Part shown: piece by piece, positions 15,800 through 24,873 of the stretch
How the letters are laid out: every line of letters begins with the position of its first letter
Numbering within the stretch: position 1 is the stretch's first letter
Source: Burkholderiaceae bacterium
GTDB taxonomy: Bacteria; Pseudomonadota; Gammaproteobacteria; Burkholderiales; Burkholderiaceae
Assembly: GCA_947448305.1 (NCBI GenBank)
Contig: CANFME010000014.1
Span: 1-36,911, forward strand
Reading direction: 5' to 3'
DNA length: 36,911 nt
The notes under the pieces: generated by a model
The model's database searches: none
What the model saw: the letters and a program-made list of their open reading frames with translations, nothing else
What the model was told of the DNA's origin: nothing
Made by a program: the position numbers and the translations under genes

Positions 15800-16969
15800 A
15801 TGCTTGATCCAATTAATGATGATCAATCCACTTTATACCTGCATATAAGAAAAAAACACCTTCTATTAGGAGGTGTTTCAGTTATCGGTGTGATTGCATG
15901 CGCCTTTTTTTACTTATCCCATCTTGGGCTTTATGTAGGATTTACACCCCCCGTAAATCAGGCTGATCCCGTAAGCCCTGAATTAATAGCCCGGCTAGAG
16001 CAACTGCAATCAAAAATTAATGATGCTATTTCACAATTTAAAGACCTGTCAGTTTTACAAAAGAAGCTCGAATTACAAACACAACCCAAAACAAAACCAT
16101 CTTCTATAGAACCGGGTAAAGGTGGCTCTTATCCATCATTAGAACCCATAAACTTCAAAGATAAGGATTATGAAATTCACTCATCATTTGAATCAATCGA
16201 TCTAATTTTGGACATTTTTGAAAATAGTATTCCATCTATCAAAAGCGCCATGACTTTGGCAATTTATAAAAACACCAATTTACCCAGCGGTGTTCCACTT
16301 TTAGGAGAGTATATTTTTTCTAGTGGTTTTGGAGTTAGACCTGATCCTTTTACCCTTAAGGATGAGTTTCATACAGGTCTTGATTTTGCTGCTTTAAAGG
16401 GAACTTATGTGGTTGCTTCAGATCCAGGCGTGGTGATAAATGTAGTTCGTAACAACGATAAATCAGGTCTTGGAAATTATGTTGAAATGAGCCACCCTAA
16501 TGGTGTAACTTCAAAATATGGTCATTTGGACCGTGTTCTTGTAAATCAAAACCAAAGACTTAACCGTGGTGAAATTTTAGGTACGGTTGGAAGTACTGGA
16601 AGATCTACTGGACCACATTTACACTTTGAGGTAAATATCGCTGGCACGGCTGTTGATCCTTTAAGTGGGGCTTCTGCCCTTAAAGTTAAACCAAGCCCAA
16701 TAGCAATGGCATCTATTAATGCTGAAGCAAAGTCTAGGTGTGCGGAATTATTGTTGATTGTTGTAGATGAAAATGCAGCTCTAATGAAAGAATGTCTTCT
16801 TTCCGGCGGCAAAAAAGCAAAAGATTTGTTGGTCTCGCGGTTTCAAGAGGGTAGAAACCGAGCTATAAAAGACAAGAATGTACTTTTCGATGATTGTACA
16901 TATGTCGATCAAGACCGAAAACTACAAAGCAGCACTCGCGAAGAGTGCCGCTCTTTAGGCAATAATTAA
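15800..16969 (+). CDS. M23-family (LytM) peptidoglycan peptidase with Cys-containing tail
   Basis: Membrane-anchored cell-wall endopeptidase of 389 residues. A short cytoplasmic N-terminus is followed by a membrane helix (about 21-42), a helical segment with coiled-coil character (about 58-95), and a LytM domain (about 170-290). Zinc ligands are visible in FHTGLDF (H191, D195) and HLHFEV (H275); H242 in KYGHL is the usual catalytic histidine. The last 80 residues (310-389) contain four cysteines (C314, C332, C366, C383), which could form disulphides in the periplasm. I do not recognise this tail. The stop codon is only 4 bases from the end of the convergent pckG gene. Confidence 0.9.
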   Translation: MLDPINDDQSTLYLHIRKKHLLLGGVSVIGVIACAFFYLSHLGLYVGFTPPVNQADPVSPELIARLEQLQSKINDAISQFKDLSVLQKKLELQTQPKTKPSSIEPGKGGSYPSLEPINFKDKDYEIHSSFESIDLILDIFENSIPSIKSAMTLAIYKNTNLPSGVPLLGEYIFSSGFGVRPDPFTLKDEFHTGLDFAALKGTYVVASDPGVVINVVRNNDKSGLGNYVEMSHPNGVTSKYGHLDRVLVNQNQRLNRGEILGTVGSTGRSTGPHLHFEVNIAGTAVDPLSGASALKVKPSPIAMASINAEAKSRCAELLLIVVDENAALMKECLLSGGKKAKDLLVSRFQEGRNRAIKDKNVLFDDCTYVDQDRKLQSSTREECRSLGNN

Positions 16970-16973
16970 AAAA

Positions 16974-18839
16974 TTAGTTTAAAGAATCTTCTAACTTTGC
17001 TTTTGTCGTTCTCAATATTTCAGGTAAGTTATAAGAGAGTTGGTCGAACAACTCTTCATGTAACTTGAGTTCCTCTTGCCAAGACTGCTTATCAACTGAG
17101 ATCACTTGATTAAACTGGGCTTCAGTAAAGTCAACACCATTCCAGTTAAGGTCTGTGAAACTAGGAGAGTAACCAAAAATATTCTCATTTGCTTTTGCGC
17201 TTCCTTCAATGCGGCCAATAATCCAAGCCAACACGCGCATATTTTCTCCATAACCAGGCCATACAAACTTTCCATCGTCACCTTTTCTAAACCAATTAAC
17301 ACAGTAGAACTTCGGTAAAGTAGCATTTGTAGCCGTTAAGTTATCACCGATATTTAACCAGTGTTGGAAATATTCACTCATGTTGTAACCGGCGAACGGT
17401 AACATTGCAAAAGGATCTCTTCTCACAACGCCGGTTTTACCCGTTGCTGCAGCAGTAGTTTCAGAACCCATGGTCGCAGCCATGTAAACACCTTCGACCC
17501 AATTTCTTGCTTCTGTTATCAATGGGACAGTTGTAGATCTTCTACCACCAAAGATAAATGCATCAATTGGAACGCCCTCTGGATTATTCCACTCATCATC
17601 ACACGCTGGATTATTAATTGCAGCGACGGTAAATCGAGCATTTGGATGTGCGGCTTTTTTGCCTGCAGCACCATCAGCGGGAGTCCAGTCATTGCCTTGC
17701 CAGTCAATTAAATGGGCTGGAGCCTCTTTCGTCATACCTTCCCACCACACATCACCATCATCCGTTAGACCGACGTTCGTGAAGATTACATCTTTATCTA
17801 AGGAAGCCATACAGTTTGGATTTGTGATGGAATTTGTGCCTGGTGCAACCCCAAATAATCCAGCCTCTGGGTTAATTGCATAGAGTTTTGTTTTGCCGGT
17901 GACTGGATCAATTCTTGGTTTAATCCAAGCAATATCGTCACCAATCGTGGTCACTTTCCAACCATTAAAGCCGGCTGGTGGAATCAACATCGCAAAGTTG
18001 GTTTTTCCACAGGCGGATGGGAATGCTGCTGCTACGTGATGTTTCTTTCCTTCTGGAGTTGTCACACCAAGAATCAACATATGTTCAGCTTGCCAACCTT
18101 CATCGCGACCCATAATGGAAGCTATGCGTAGAGCAAAACATTTTTTACCTAATAAAGCATTACCACCGTAGCCTGAACCAAATGACCAGATTTCTCTTGT
18201 TTCTGGATAGTGCACAATGTATTTGGTTTCATTGCAAGGCCATTTCACATCTTTTTCACCAGCCGCTAAAGGCTTACCTACTGAGTGAACACAAGGTACA
18301 AACTCACCTTCATTACCTAAAACATCAAAAACAGCTTTACCCATTCTTGTCATGATTCTCATGTTCACCACAACAAATGGACTATCCGTCAACTCTACGC
18401 CAATGTGTGCAATTGGAGAACCTAGAGGCCCCATAGAAAAAGGCACAACATACATTGTTCTACCTTTCATGGCACCTGTCATCAAACCATTCATCGTTGA
18501 ACGCATTTCTACAGGATCAATCCAATTATTTGTAGGTCCTGCTTGTTCTTTCTTATCCCAACAAATAAAAGTTCTATCCTCAACTCGAGCCACATCCGTC
18601 GGATCTGAACATGCCCAATAAGAATTTTTTCTTTTTTCTGGGTTTAATTTTTTCATTGTTCCGGCATCAACCATTTGTTGGCAAAGGCGGTCGTATTCTG
18701 CTTCACTACCATCACACCAATAAATTTGATCTGGTTGTGTTATTTTGGCAATTTCATTTACCCAATTAATGAGTTTTTGATGCTGAATATAATCAGGCAC
18801 ATTCAGTTGATTCTTTTCTTGCTGGTTGATAGTAGTCAT
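16974..18839 (-). CDS. pckG: phosphoenolpyruvate carboxykinase (GTP)
   Basis: Converts oxaloacetate and GTP to PEP, GDP and CO2 in gluconeogenesis. The GTP-type signature [13 protein letters not shown] (273-285) holds the P-loop and the active-site cysteine. Further conserved segments are [33 protein letters not shown] and a guanine-site region with [13 protein letters not shown]. Length 621 is typical for the cytosolic GTP enzyme and distinct from the ATP enzyme (PckA). It lies 86 bp downstream of mnmE on the same strand. That gap has a weak stem GTTGC/GCAAC, so it may have its own promoter. Confidence 0.98.
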   Translation of the reverse strand: MTTINQQEKNQLNVPDYIQHQKLINWVNEIAKITQPDQIYWCDGSEAEYDRLCQQMVDAGTMKKLNPEKRKNSYWACSDPTDVARVEDRTFICWDKKEQAGPTNNWIDPVEMRSTMNGLMTGAMKGRTMYVVPFSMGPLGSPIAHIGVELTDSPFVVVNMRIMTRMGKAVFDVLGNEGEFVPCVHSVGKPLAAGEKDVKWPCNETKYIVHYPETREIWSFGSGYGGNALLGKKCFALRIASIMGRDEGWQAEHMLILGVTTPEGKKHHVAAAFPSACGKTNFAMLIPPAGFNGWKVTTIGDDIAWIKPRIDPVTGKTKLYAINPEAGLFGVAPGTNSITNPNCMASLDKDVIFTNVGLTDDGDVWWEGMTKEAPAHLIDWQGNDWTPADGAAGKKAAHPNARFTVAAINNPACDDEWNNPEGVPIDAFIFGGRRSTTVPLITEARNWVEGVYMAATMGSETTAAATGKTGVVRRDPFAMLPFAGYNMSEYFQHWLNIGDNLTATNATLPKFYCVNWFRKGDDGKFVWPGYGENMRVLAWIIGRIEGSAKANENIFGYSPSFTDLNWNGVDFTEAQFNQVISVDKQSWQEELKLHEELFDQLSYNLPEILRTTKAKLEDSLN

Positions 18840-18925
18840 AGATAGTTTCTTTGAAGTTAATTAATTTTTTGATATTTTCTCATTTTTTCTGGATTACTGA
18901 TGTTGCAGTGCAACGGAAGCTCTAA

Positions 18926-20296
18926 TTACTTTCCGATACAAAAAGATCCAAATATTTTTCCTAATAAATCATCTGCCAATAATTTTCCGGTTATTTCACC
19001 TAAATATTCTTGCGTTAGCCTAAGTTCTTCAGCGAATAATTCCAATGCACTATTACCTCTTGATAGGTATTTACCTGATTCTTCTAGGTGAAATTGAGCT
19101 TTTTTGATAGCCTCAATATGCCTGGTTCTAGCAATGTATGTATTTTCGACTTGATTGGACCAGCCTAATTGATTCAATATCGCCTCTTTAAGTTCTTCAA
19201 TCCCAAGACCAAGTTTTGCGCTTATTTTGATGCCACTTAGGTTTTCATTTTGATGAGATAAATCAATTTTGTTCCATACTTCAATAATCGGAATTGATTT
19301 AGCAGAGGTATTGATTTGCTGTTGTATTTCGAGTTGTAATTCATAACTCGTTTCATTGCCTTTATTTGAGGCATCTTTTACATGAATGATTAGGTCAGAC
19401 TCTTTAATGGCTTCCCACGATCTTTCAACGCCAATTTTTTCTACGGTATCCAATGTTTCACGCAGACCCGCGGTATCTATAATTTGGATAGGCACCCCCT
19501 GAATTTGAATCGTTTCTTTGATTCTGTCTCGAGTAGTGCCCGCAATCGCTGTAACGATGGCGACTTCGTTGCCTGCGAGTTGATTAATCAGTGAGCTTTT
19601 GCCGACATTGGGCTCTCCCGCTAAAACAACTAATGCGCCATTTCTTAAGATAGAACCCTGCTTTGTCTTTTGGAGTAAATGTTGTAAAGCTATATTGATT
19701 GCTTGCCACTGTTCTTTAGCTTTTGCATTTTCTAGAAAATCAATTTCTTCCTCCGGAAAATCTAACGTGGCTTCTACTAAAATTCTTAAATGAGTTACTT
19801 TTTGAACAACTTCATTGATTGCGCTTGAGAACTCACCGGATAGGGTCCTGTTTGCACTTTTAACGGCTACCTCTGTAGTAGCTTCAATGAGGTCAGCAAT
19901 TGCTTCTGCCTGGGATAAATCGATTTTATTATTTAGAAAAGCTCTTTCACTAAATTCGCCAGGTCTTGCAACCCTCATTTGAAGTCTTTGACCAACAGCC
20001 AAGATTCTTTGTAATACCAAATTTAAAACAACGGTTCCGCCATGGCCTTGAAATTCGAGTACATCTTCGCCGGTAAAGGAGTTGGGGCTGGGGAAAAATA
20101 GAGCAATGCCGCTATCAATCACTTGTTCTTGATCGTCGTGTACTTTGACAAGTTCGGCTTTTCTCGGGTCAAGCGTTTTTGCAAACAAGTCTCGTGAGAG
20201 TTGTGAGAGATCTTTACCAGATACTCTCACAATGCCTATACCACCTAGACCTGTTGCCGTCGCAATAGCAACAATCGGATCAGAAATAAAGCCCAT
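18926..20296 (-). CDS. mnmE: tRNA modification GTPase MnmE
   Basis: With MnmG it installs the carboxymethylaminomethyl group on U34 of certain tRNAs. The N-terminal folate-binding domain starts DPIVAIATATGLGGIGIVRVSG. The inserted G domain has GEPNVGKSS (G1), TTRD (G2), DTAGLRET (G3) and NKID (G4). The C-terminal helical domain ends with the catalytic cysteine motif CIGK (453-456). Length 456 is standard. It closes the rpmH-rnpA-yidD-yidC-mnmE series, 15 bp after yidC. Its partner mnmG begins at 36319. Confidence 0.98.
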   Translation of the reverse strand: MGFISDPIVAIATATGLGGIGIVRVSGKDLSQLSRDLFAKTLDPRKAELVKVHDDQEQVIDSGIALFFPSPNSFTGEDVLEFQGHGGTVVLNLVLQRILAVGQRLQMRVARPGEFSERAFLNNKIDLSQAEAIADLIEATTEVAVKSANRTLSGEFSSAINEVVQKVTHLRILVEATLDFPEEEIDFLENAKAKEQWQAINIALQHLLQKTKQGSILRNGALVVLAGEPNVGKSSLINQLAGNEVAIVTAIAGTTRDRIKETIQIQGVPIQIIDTAGLRETLDTVEKIGVERSWEAIKESDLIIHVKDASNKGNETSYELQLEIQQQINTSAKSIPIIEVWNKIDLSHQNENLSGIKISAKLGLGIEELKEAILNQLGWSNQVENTYIARTRHIEAIKKAQFHLEESGKYLSRGNSALELFAEELRLTQEYLGEITGKLLADDLLGKIFGSFCIGK

Positions 20297-20311
20297 CGAA
20301 ATGATTTACGT

Positions 20312-22060
20312 TTATTTTTTTACACTATAAAGCCGATTGATTTGCCATTGTTGTGCAATGGATAGTAAATTATTAACAATGTAATACAGTACTAAGCCTG
20401 ATGGGAAAAAGAAGAACATCAAAGAAAATGCTAAAGGCATAAATAGCATTACTTTCGCTTGAACCGGATCCGGTGGAGTAGGATTTAATTTAGTTTGAAC
20501 GAACATTGAGACAGCCATTAGAATTGGCAAAATACCAATTGGAATACTCAAACCAACCAAGCTGCTCAAAGAAGTATCTGGCGCTGATAAGTCATGAATC
20601 CATAAAGTCCAAGGGGCGCCCCTCATTTCAACACTCAACAATAACACCCAATATAAAGAAATAAATACTGGGATCTGTATGACTACCGGTAAACAACCCC
20701 CTAAAGGATTAATTTTTTCCTTGCGGTACATCTCCATCATTTCTTTATTAAGACGCTGTGGGTCCCCTTTATATTGCTCTTTCATTTGAACAAGTCTAGG
20801 TTGTACCTCTTTCATGCGCGCCATTGACTTGTAACTTGCAGCTGATAGAGGAAAAAACGCTAATTTAATTAATATGGTTAAGATAATAATTGCCCATCCC
20901 CAGTTTCCAACCACGTTATGAATCTGTGTCAAAAACCAAAAGATTGGTTTTGCAATGATTGTTAATCGCCCATAGTCTTTAATTAACTCTAAGCCAGGAG
21001 AAATGGGTCTCAAAATTGTTTCATCATCTGGCCCGATAAACAACTTAGCTGTTAGTGATTGAGTGGATCCTGAAGCAATCATATCCATGGATGATTTCAT
21101 TCCTACTCGATATTGATTTTCCTCTAATTTATTAAAGTAAAACTCACGTTTAGAATTTAACTCTGGAATCCATGCGCTTGCAAAATAATGCTGCACCATT
21201 GCGATCCATCCAGGCTCATCGCTTCGTAATGGTTCTGGGACAACTACCTTCTTGTTTTCAATGTCTGTAAAAGAAACTTCCTTGAACTTATCTTTGTCAG
21301 TATAAATTGCTGGTCCAGTAAAAGTGTTATTTTCTGGATTTGTTAATGAACTAAAAAATCCTTCATTATTAACTTTTTTTCCACTTCTTAAATCAATATT
21401 AATATTGTCTCTAACCAATTCTGAGTAGATTATTAACGAAATTGGATTTGAGTTTTTGTTCGTTACAGTATGCTTAACCTCTAAAACGTAGCTATTTGGT
21501 TTAAGTGTGTATGTTTTCTCATAAAGTACACCATTTTTCTCAGCAACTTGAACGAGTGTTTGACCATCGACACTTTGTTTTTGGGTAAATATATCATTAT
21601 GATTCGGTACATCCAAATCCAAGCCTTGGGATATTAGTCCATTTCTAGCGATATAAATATGACCATTTTTATTTTCCATCAAAATAACAGGCTCGCCTTT
21701 ATCACCTTTATCTAGGTGCTTTTTAAGGGCTGATTTGATAATCGTTCCACCTTTTGCACTTATTTCTAAGTCTAGAACTTCGTTTTGCAATCGAGCAGTG
21801 GGGATTACACCTTGATCTGCAGAGAACTTTGCCGATTCACTCGGAACCATTTCTTGCTTTTGATTTAAACCCGCTGTGCTTGGTAGTTGTGCAGATCCTG
21901 ATTGATCTTTAGCCGTACCTTGACTAGTACTTTCAGTAACTTGCGGCGGTGGCGCAAGGAACGGTAGAGGCTTATTTCCGTGAGCAATTTGCCAATTATT
22001 AAATAGCATAATGCCTGAGACAGAGAACACTACCCAGAGTAAGGTTTTTTTAATTTCCAT
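20312..22060 (-). CDS. yidC: membrane protein insertase YidC
   Basis: Inserts and folds inner-membrane proteins alone or with SecYEG. The N-terminal signal-anchor (about 5-22) is followed by a large periplasmic domain (to about 350), typical of Gram-negative YidC. The conserved core has five helices starting near 360. Recognisable core segments are AAYKSMARMKEVQPRL, the PLGGCLPVVIQIPVFISLYW loop and helix, and FFFPSGLVLYYIVNNLLSIA near the C-terminus. Length is 582 residues. It lies 55 bp after yidD and 15 bp before mnmE. Confidence 0.98.
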   Translation of the reverse strand: MEIKKTLLWVVFSVSGIMLFNNWQIAHGNKPLPFLAPPPQVTESTSQGTAKDQSGSAQLPSTAGLNQKQEMVPSESAKFSADQGVIPTARLQNEVLDLEISAKGGTIIKSALKKHLDKGDKGEPVILMENKNGHIYIARNGLISQGLDLDVPNHNDIFTQKQSVDGQTLVQVAEKNGVLYEKTYTLKPNSYVLEVKHTVTNKNSNPISLIIYSELVRDNINIDLRSGKKVNNEGFFSSLTNPENNTFTGPAIYTDKDKFKEVSFTDIENKKVVVPEPLRSDEPGWIAMVQHYFASAWIPELNSKREFYFNKLEENQYRVGMKSSMDMIASGSTQSLTAKLFIGPDDETILRPISPGLELIKDYGRLTIIAKPIFWFLTQIHNVVGNWGWAIIILTILIKLAFFPLSAASYKSMARMKEVQPRLVQMKEQYKGDPQRLNKEMMEMYRKEKINPLGGCLPVVIQIPVFISLYWVLLLSVEMRGAPWTLWIHDLSAPDTSLSSLVGLSIPIGILPILMAVSMFVQTKLNPTPPDPVQAKVMLFMPLAFSLMFFFFPSGLVLYYIVNNLLSIAQQWQINRLYSVKK

Positions 22061-22115
22061 TTTGATGACTTTACAAAATTAATGTGATGTTAGATTGTAG
22101 TGCTTGATTATAAAT

Positions 22116-22343
22116 TTATAACTTAATCTTTTTTTCTGGAACCGGATCATAACCACCAGGATTCCAAGGTGCACATCGGCAAATTCTTTTAATTCCTAAA
22201 TATGTTCCATAAGAAGAGCCGTGCAGTTTTACAGCATCTTTTAAATAATCTGAACAACTTGGATGAAAACGACAGCGGTTTCCTAATAGCGGCCTAACGA
22301 CGAACTGATACAACTTAATAAGAGAATAGATGAGTTTATTCAA
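22116..22343 (-). CDS. yidD: membrane protein insertion efficiency factor YidD
   Basis: Small protein of 75 residues with an amphipathic N-terminal helix and the family core CRFHPSCSDY ... YLGIKRICRCAPWNPGGYDP. It assists YidC-dependent insertion at the membrane. Its start overlaps the rnpA 3' end by 8 bases, the usual arrangement. Confidence 0.97.
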   Translation of the reverse strand: MNKLIYSLIKLYQFVVRPLLGNRCRFHPSCSDYLKDAVKLHGSSYGTYLGIKRICRCAPWNPGGYDPVPEKKIKL

Positions 22344-22695
22344 GATTATTAATAAGATGCAGTTGAATTTGTTTCCTAATAGAAACTCTTTCCTTTTCTC
22401 TTAATCGACCTCTTGTCTGATTCCCAACAGCTCGGTTTAATTTTACGACTACATCGGATAGCGGTAAGATCGACGACTTTCTGAAGTTTTCGCGAATTAA
22501 TCTTTTAATTCTGTTTCTATCAATAGCTCGTCTTGCCTTTTTTTTAGGAATGGCTAAACCAAGCCTAGAATTTTCATGGTCAGTAGACTCTTTGATATGG
22601 AAAGAAAGATGCGAGGTTTTTGGGCCTGGCATCTTCAGAGTTTCAGCTATTTCTTTAGCAAGTAATAACTTATGAGGTTTTGAGTGTTTATGCAT
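22336..22695 (-). CDS. rnpA: ribonuclease P protein component
   Basis: Protein subunit of RNase P, which with the catalytic RNA trims tRNA 5' leaders. The signature RAIDRNRIKRLIRENFRKS (about 54-72) is intact, preceded by SRLGLAIPKKKAR. The protein is strongly basic and 119 residues long, as usual. It lies 48 bases after rpmH and overlaps yidD. The RNase P RNA gene is not in this window. Confidence 0.96.
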   Translation of the reverse strand: MHKHSKPHKLLLAKEIAETLKMPGPKTSHLSFHIKESTDHENSRLGLAIPKKKARRAIDRNRIKRLIRENFRKSSILPLSDVVVKLNRAVGNQTRGRLREKERVSIRKQIQLHLINNLE

Positions 22696-22743
22696 ACGCG
22701 GAGAAGGGTTTTACACTTTCCCGCAACAACTTAACTGTAAAAC

Positions 22744-22878
22744 TTATACAGCTAAACGTTTACGGCCTTTTGCGCGGCGACTGTTCAAAACCTTACGTCC
22801 ACCTTTAGTTTTCATACGAACAAGAAAGCCATGGGTACGTTTACGGCGTGTTACGGAAGGTTGATATGTACGTTTCAT
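22744..22878 (-). CDS. rpmH: 50S ribosomal protein L34
   Basis: A short ORF of 44 residues starting [19 protein letters not shown] and ending [11 protein letters not shown], the invariant L34 sequence. First gene of the leftward rpmH-rnpA-yidD-yidC-mnmE series, directly across from dnaA. Confidence 0.99.
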   Translation of the reverse strand: MKRTYQPSVTRRKRTHGFLVRMKTKGGRKVLNSRRAKGRKRLAV

Positions 22879-22915
22879 TTGATTTCACCACAGTTAAAAT
22901 ACTAGATAACCGACT

Positions 22916-22944
22916 ATTTTCCATTAATTTGAGTAATCTGTCAA
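22916..22944 (-). promoter_or_regulatory. probable sigma70 promoter of rpmH
   Basis: On the minus strand TTGACA (22939-22944) is followed after 17 bases by GAAAAT (22916-22921). The -35 is perfect and the -10 matches four of six consensus bases. It would give a leader of about 30 bases before the rpmH ATG. Confidence 0.6.
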
Positions 22945-23040
22945 TTTAGTATTTGTTTAATTCCACTATTTAATTATTTTATTTTTGATAAACAAGACTA
23001 AATCTATGAATTTAATCGGTTTACCTTAGTTGTTAACAAG

Positions 23041-23049
23041 TTATCCACA
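23041..23049 (+). promoter_or_regulatory. DnaA box (consensus) upstream of dnaA
   Basis: TTATCCACA is a perfect consensus DnaA box. The rpmH-dnaA gap (22879-23132) also holds TTTTACACA at 23053-23061, a degenerate box. Confidence 0.85.
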
Positions 23050-23070
23050 AGTTTTACACAGGATTTAGGG

Positions 23071-23100
23071 TTGTTGATAAGTGCTAAAATTCGATACAAT
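23071..23100 (+). promoter_or_regulatory. probable dnaA promoter overlapping a DnaA box
   Basis: TTGTTG (23071-23076) and TACAAT (23095-23100) are 18 bases apart, a plausible sigma70 promoter. TGTTGATAA at 23072-23080 is a one-mismatch DnaA box on the minus strand that overlaps the -35, so DnaA binding could repress its own gene. Confidence 0.5.
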
Positions 23101-23132
23101 CTAAAACTCTTAAAGTTCTATTTATTACATCT

Positions 23133-24599
23133 ATGATTAACCACTTAGGCAGCAATCTTGAAACTGACACAACATTAAATGTTGAACCAGTTTCTGTAAG
23201 ATTTTGGAATACCTTTGTCCTAAGTATGGAAAAGGAGATGCCAAGTTCACAGTTTAGGACTTGGATTAAACCTTTAGCGCCGATTGGCCTTGATGTGAAT
23301 GGCAACAGTTTCGTTATTGCTGTTCCAAACCAATTTAAGTTAGATTGGATAAAAAACCAATTTACCAATAAAATCAATGATATAGCTAAAAACTTTTTTC
23401 CTGTTGGAACTCAAATTAAATTTATTGTTGACTCTCAGGCTTGCTCTATTAAAGAAGCCGATGACTCTCAGCCTAGCAATTTCATTAACAAAAACCCCGA
23501 ATCTGAAGTCTTAATAAACGATTCTGATGATGATATCGACGATATTGAAGGTATTAAGTTCAAAATTAATGTAGAAAATTTTTCTAAGCTTAATCCTATA
23601 TTAACTTTTGACACATTTGTAAATGGCAAGGCAAATCAATTAGCCCGTGCTGCAGCTATACAAGTCGCGAATAATCCAGGCACCTCATATAACCCTATGT
23701 TTTTATATGGTGGCGTTGGTTTGGGTAAAACGCATTTAATTCAGGCTGTTGGAAACTATCTTTTAAAACAAAAGCCAAATGCCAAAATAAGATATATTCA
23801 TGCTGAACAATATGTATCTGACGTTGTAAGGGCTTATCAACAAAAAGCTTTTGAAAAATTTAAGTCTTATTATCACTCGCTGGATTTGTTGCTAATTGAT
23901 GACATTCAGTTTTTTAGTGGAAAAAATCGCACTCAGGAAGAATTTTTTTATGCGTTTGAGGCATTAACCTCTAATAAATCTCAAGTAATAATTACGTCTG
24001 ACACCTATCCAAAAGAAATTGATGGTATTGATGATCGACTGATATCAAGATTTGATTCTGGTCTGACTGTTGCTATTGAACCACCGGAACTTGAAATGCG
24101 GGTTGCTATCTTAATGAAGAAGGCGCAAGCTGAATTTGTACCAATGTCTGAAGATGTTGCTTTTTTTATTGCAAAACACTTACGGTCTAATATCCGAGAG
24201 TTGGAGGGTGCCCTTCGTAAAATTCTTGCTTACGTAAGATTTCACGGTAAAGAAGTTACTATAGATGTAGCTAAGGAAGCTTTAAAAGACTTATTATCGA
24301 TACAAAATAGGCAAATTTCTGTAGAAAATATTCAAAAAGCTGTGGCTGATTTTTACGGTATCAAAGTTGCCGATATGTACTCGAAAAAAAGACCAGCTAA
24401 TATTGCAAAGCCACGTCAAATAGCAATGTATATTGCTAAAGAGTTAACTCAAAAAAGTTTACCTGAAATTGGAGAACTTTTTGGTGGTCGTGACCACACT
24501 ACTGTTTTGCATGCTGTTAGACGAATAAATGAATTACGATCTTTAGACAGTCAGCTTAACCATGAGATTCATGTTTTGGAGCAAACCTTAAAAGCATAA
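23133..24599 (+). CDS. dnaA: chromosomal replication initiator DnaA
   Basis: Initiator ATPase of 488 residues that binds DnaA boxes and opens oriC. Domain I (about 22-100) includes [21 protein letters not shown] variable acidic linker follows (105-150, with a run of Asp near 131-138). Domain III has the Walker [10 protein letters not shown] (193-201) and Walker B LLLIDDIQ (252-259). Domain IV ends with the DnaA signature [15 protein letters not shown]. The 20-residue N-terminal extension before domain I is somewhat long, but no better start with a ribosome site is visible. DnaA boxes lie on both sides. Confidence 0.98.
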   Translation: MINHLGSNLETDTTLNVEPVSVRFWNTFVLSMEKEMPSSQFRTWIKPLAPIGLDVNGNSFVIAVPNQFKLDWIKNQFTNKINDIAKNFFPVGTQIKFIVDSQACSIKEADDSQPSNFINKNPESEVLINDSDDDIDDIEGIKFKINVENFSKLNPILTFDTFVNGKANQLARAAAIQVANNPGTSYNPMFLYGGVGLGKTHLIQAVGNYLLKQKPNAKIRYIHAEQYVSDVVRAYQQKAFEKFKSYYHSLDLLLIDDIQFFSGKNRTQEEFFYAFEALTSNKSQVIITSDTYPKEIDGIDDRLISRFDSGLTVAIEPPELEMRVAILMKKAQAEFVPMSEDVAFFIAKHLRSNIRELEGALRKILAYVRFHGKEVTIDVAKEALKDLLSIQNRQISVENIQKAVADFYGIKVADMYSKKRPANIAKPRQIAMYIAKELTQKSLPEIGELFGGRDHTTVLHAVRRINELRSLDSQLNHEIHVLEQTLKA

Positions 24600-24873
24600 T
24601 GGGGTTGTGGATAACCATGTTAGCAAGTTGTGAAGAAGTATGTTAGCAAGTAATGTATAAGTTGTTTAAAAATTGTGGATAATTTGTAATGTTCATGCAA
24701 AATAGAGTAATTACAGTAGTTATTCATTATTTGTTCTTTGGTTGTACAGAAGTTATCAACAACTTATTATTTTGATAAGTTGTTGTTTTTAAAAGTTTTA
24801 TTGGTTTATCCACAGAAATTTGAATCCTTATTATTACTACTAAACAAAAAAATTATCATTCAGGAAAATGAAT
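24600..24873. other. candidate replication origin (oriC), dnaA-dnaN gap
   Basis: This AT-rich gap contains three perfect DnaA boxes: TGTGGATAA at 24606-24614 and 24674-24682 (minus orientation) and TTATCCACA at 24806-24814 (plus). A one-mismatch box TTATCAACA lies at 24753-24761. A 12-base direct repeat ATGTTAGCAAGT occurs at 24617-24628 and 24640-24651. Three consensus boxes in under 210 bases beside dnaA is the usual mark of oriC, though the rpmH-dnaA gap with one perfect and two weaker boxes could also take part. Confidence 0.65.
24757..24790 (+). terminator. terminator-like hairpin after dnaA
   Basis: A perfect 11-base inverted repeat, CAACAACTTAT and ATAAGTTGTTG, encloses a 7-base loop and is followed by five T residues. 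It would end or attenuate the dnaA transcript before dnaN. Its left arm overlaps a near-consensus DnaA box (24753-24761), so DnaA binding could affect it. The stem is rich in A-T pairs and of moderate stability. Confidence 0.55.
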
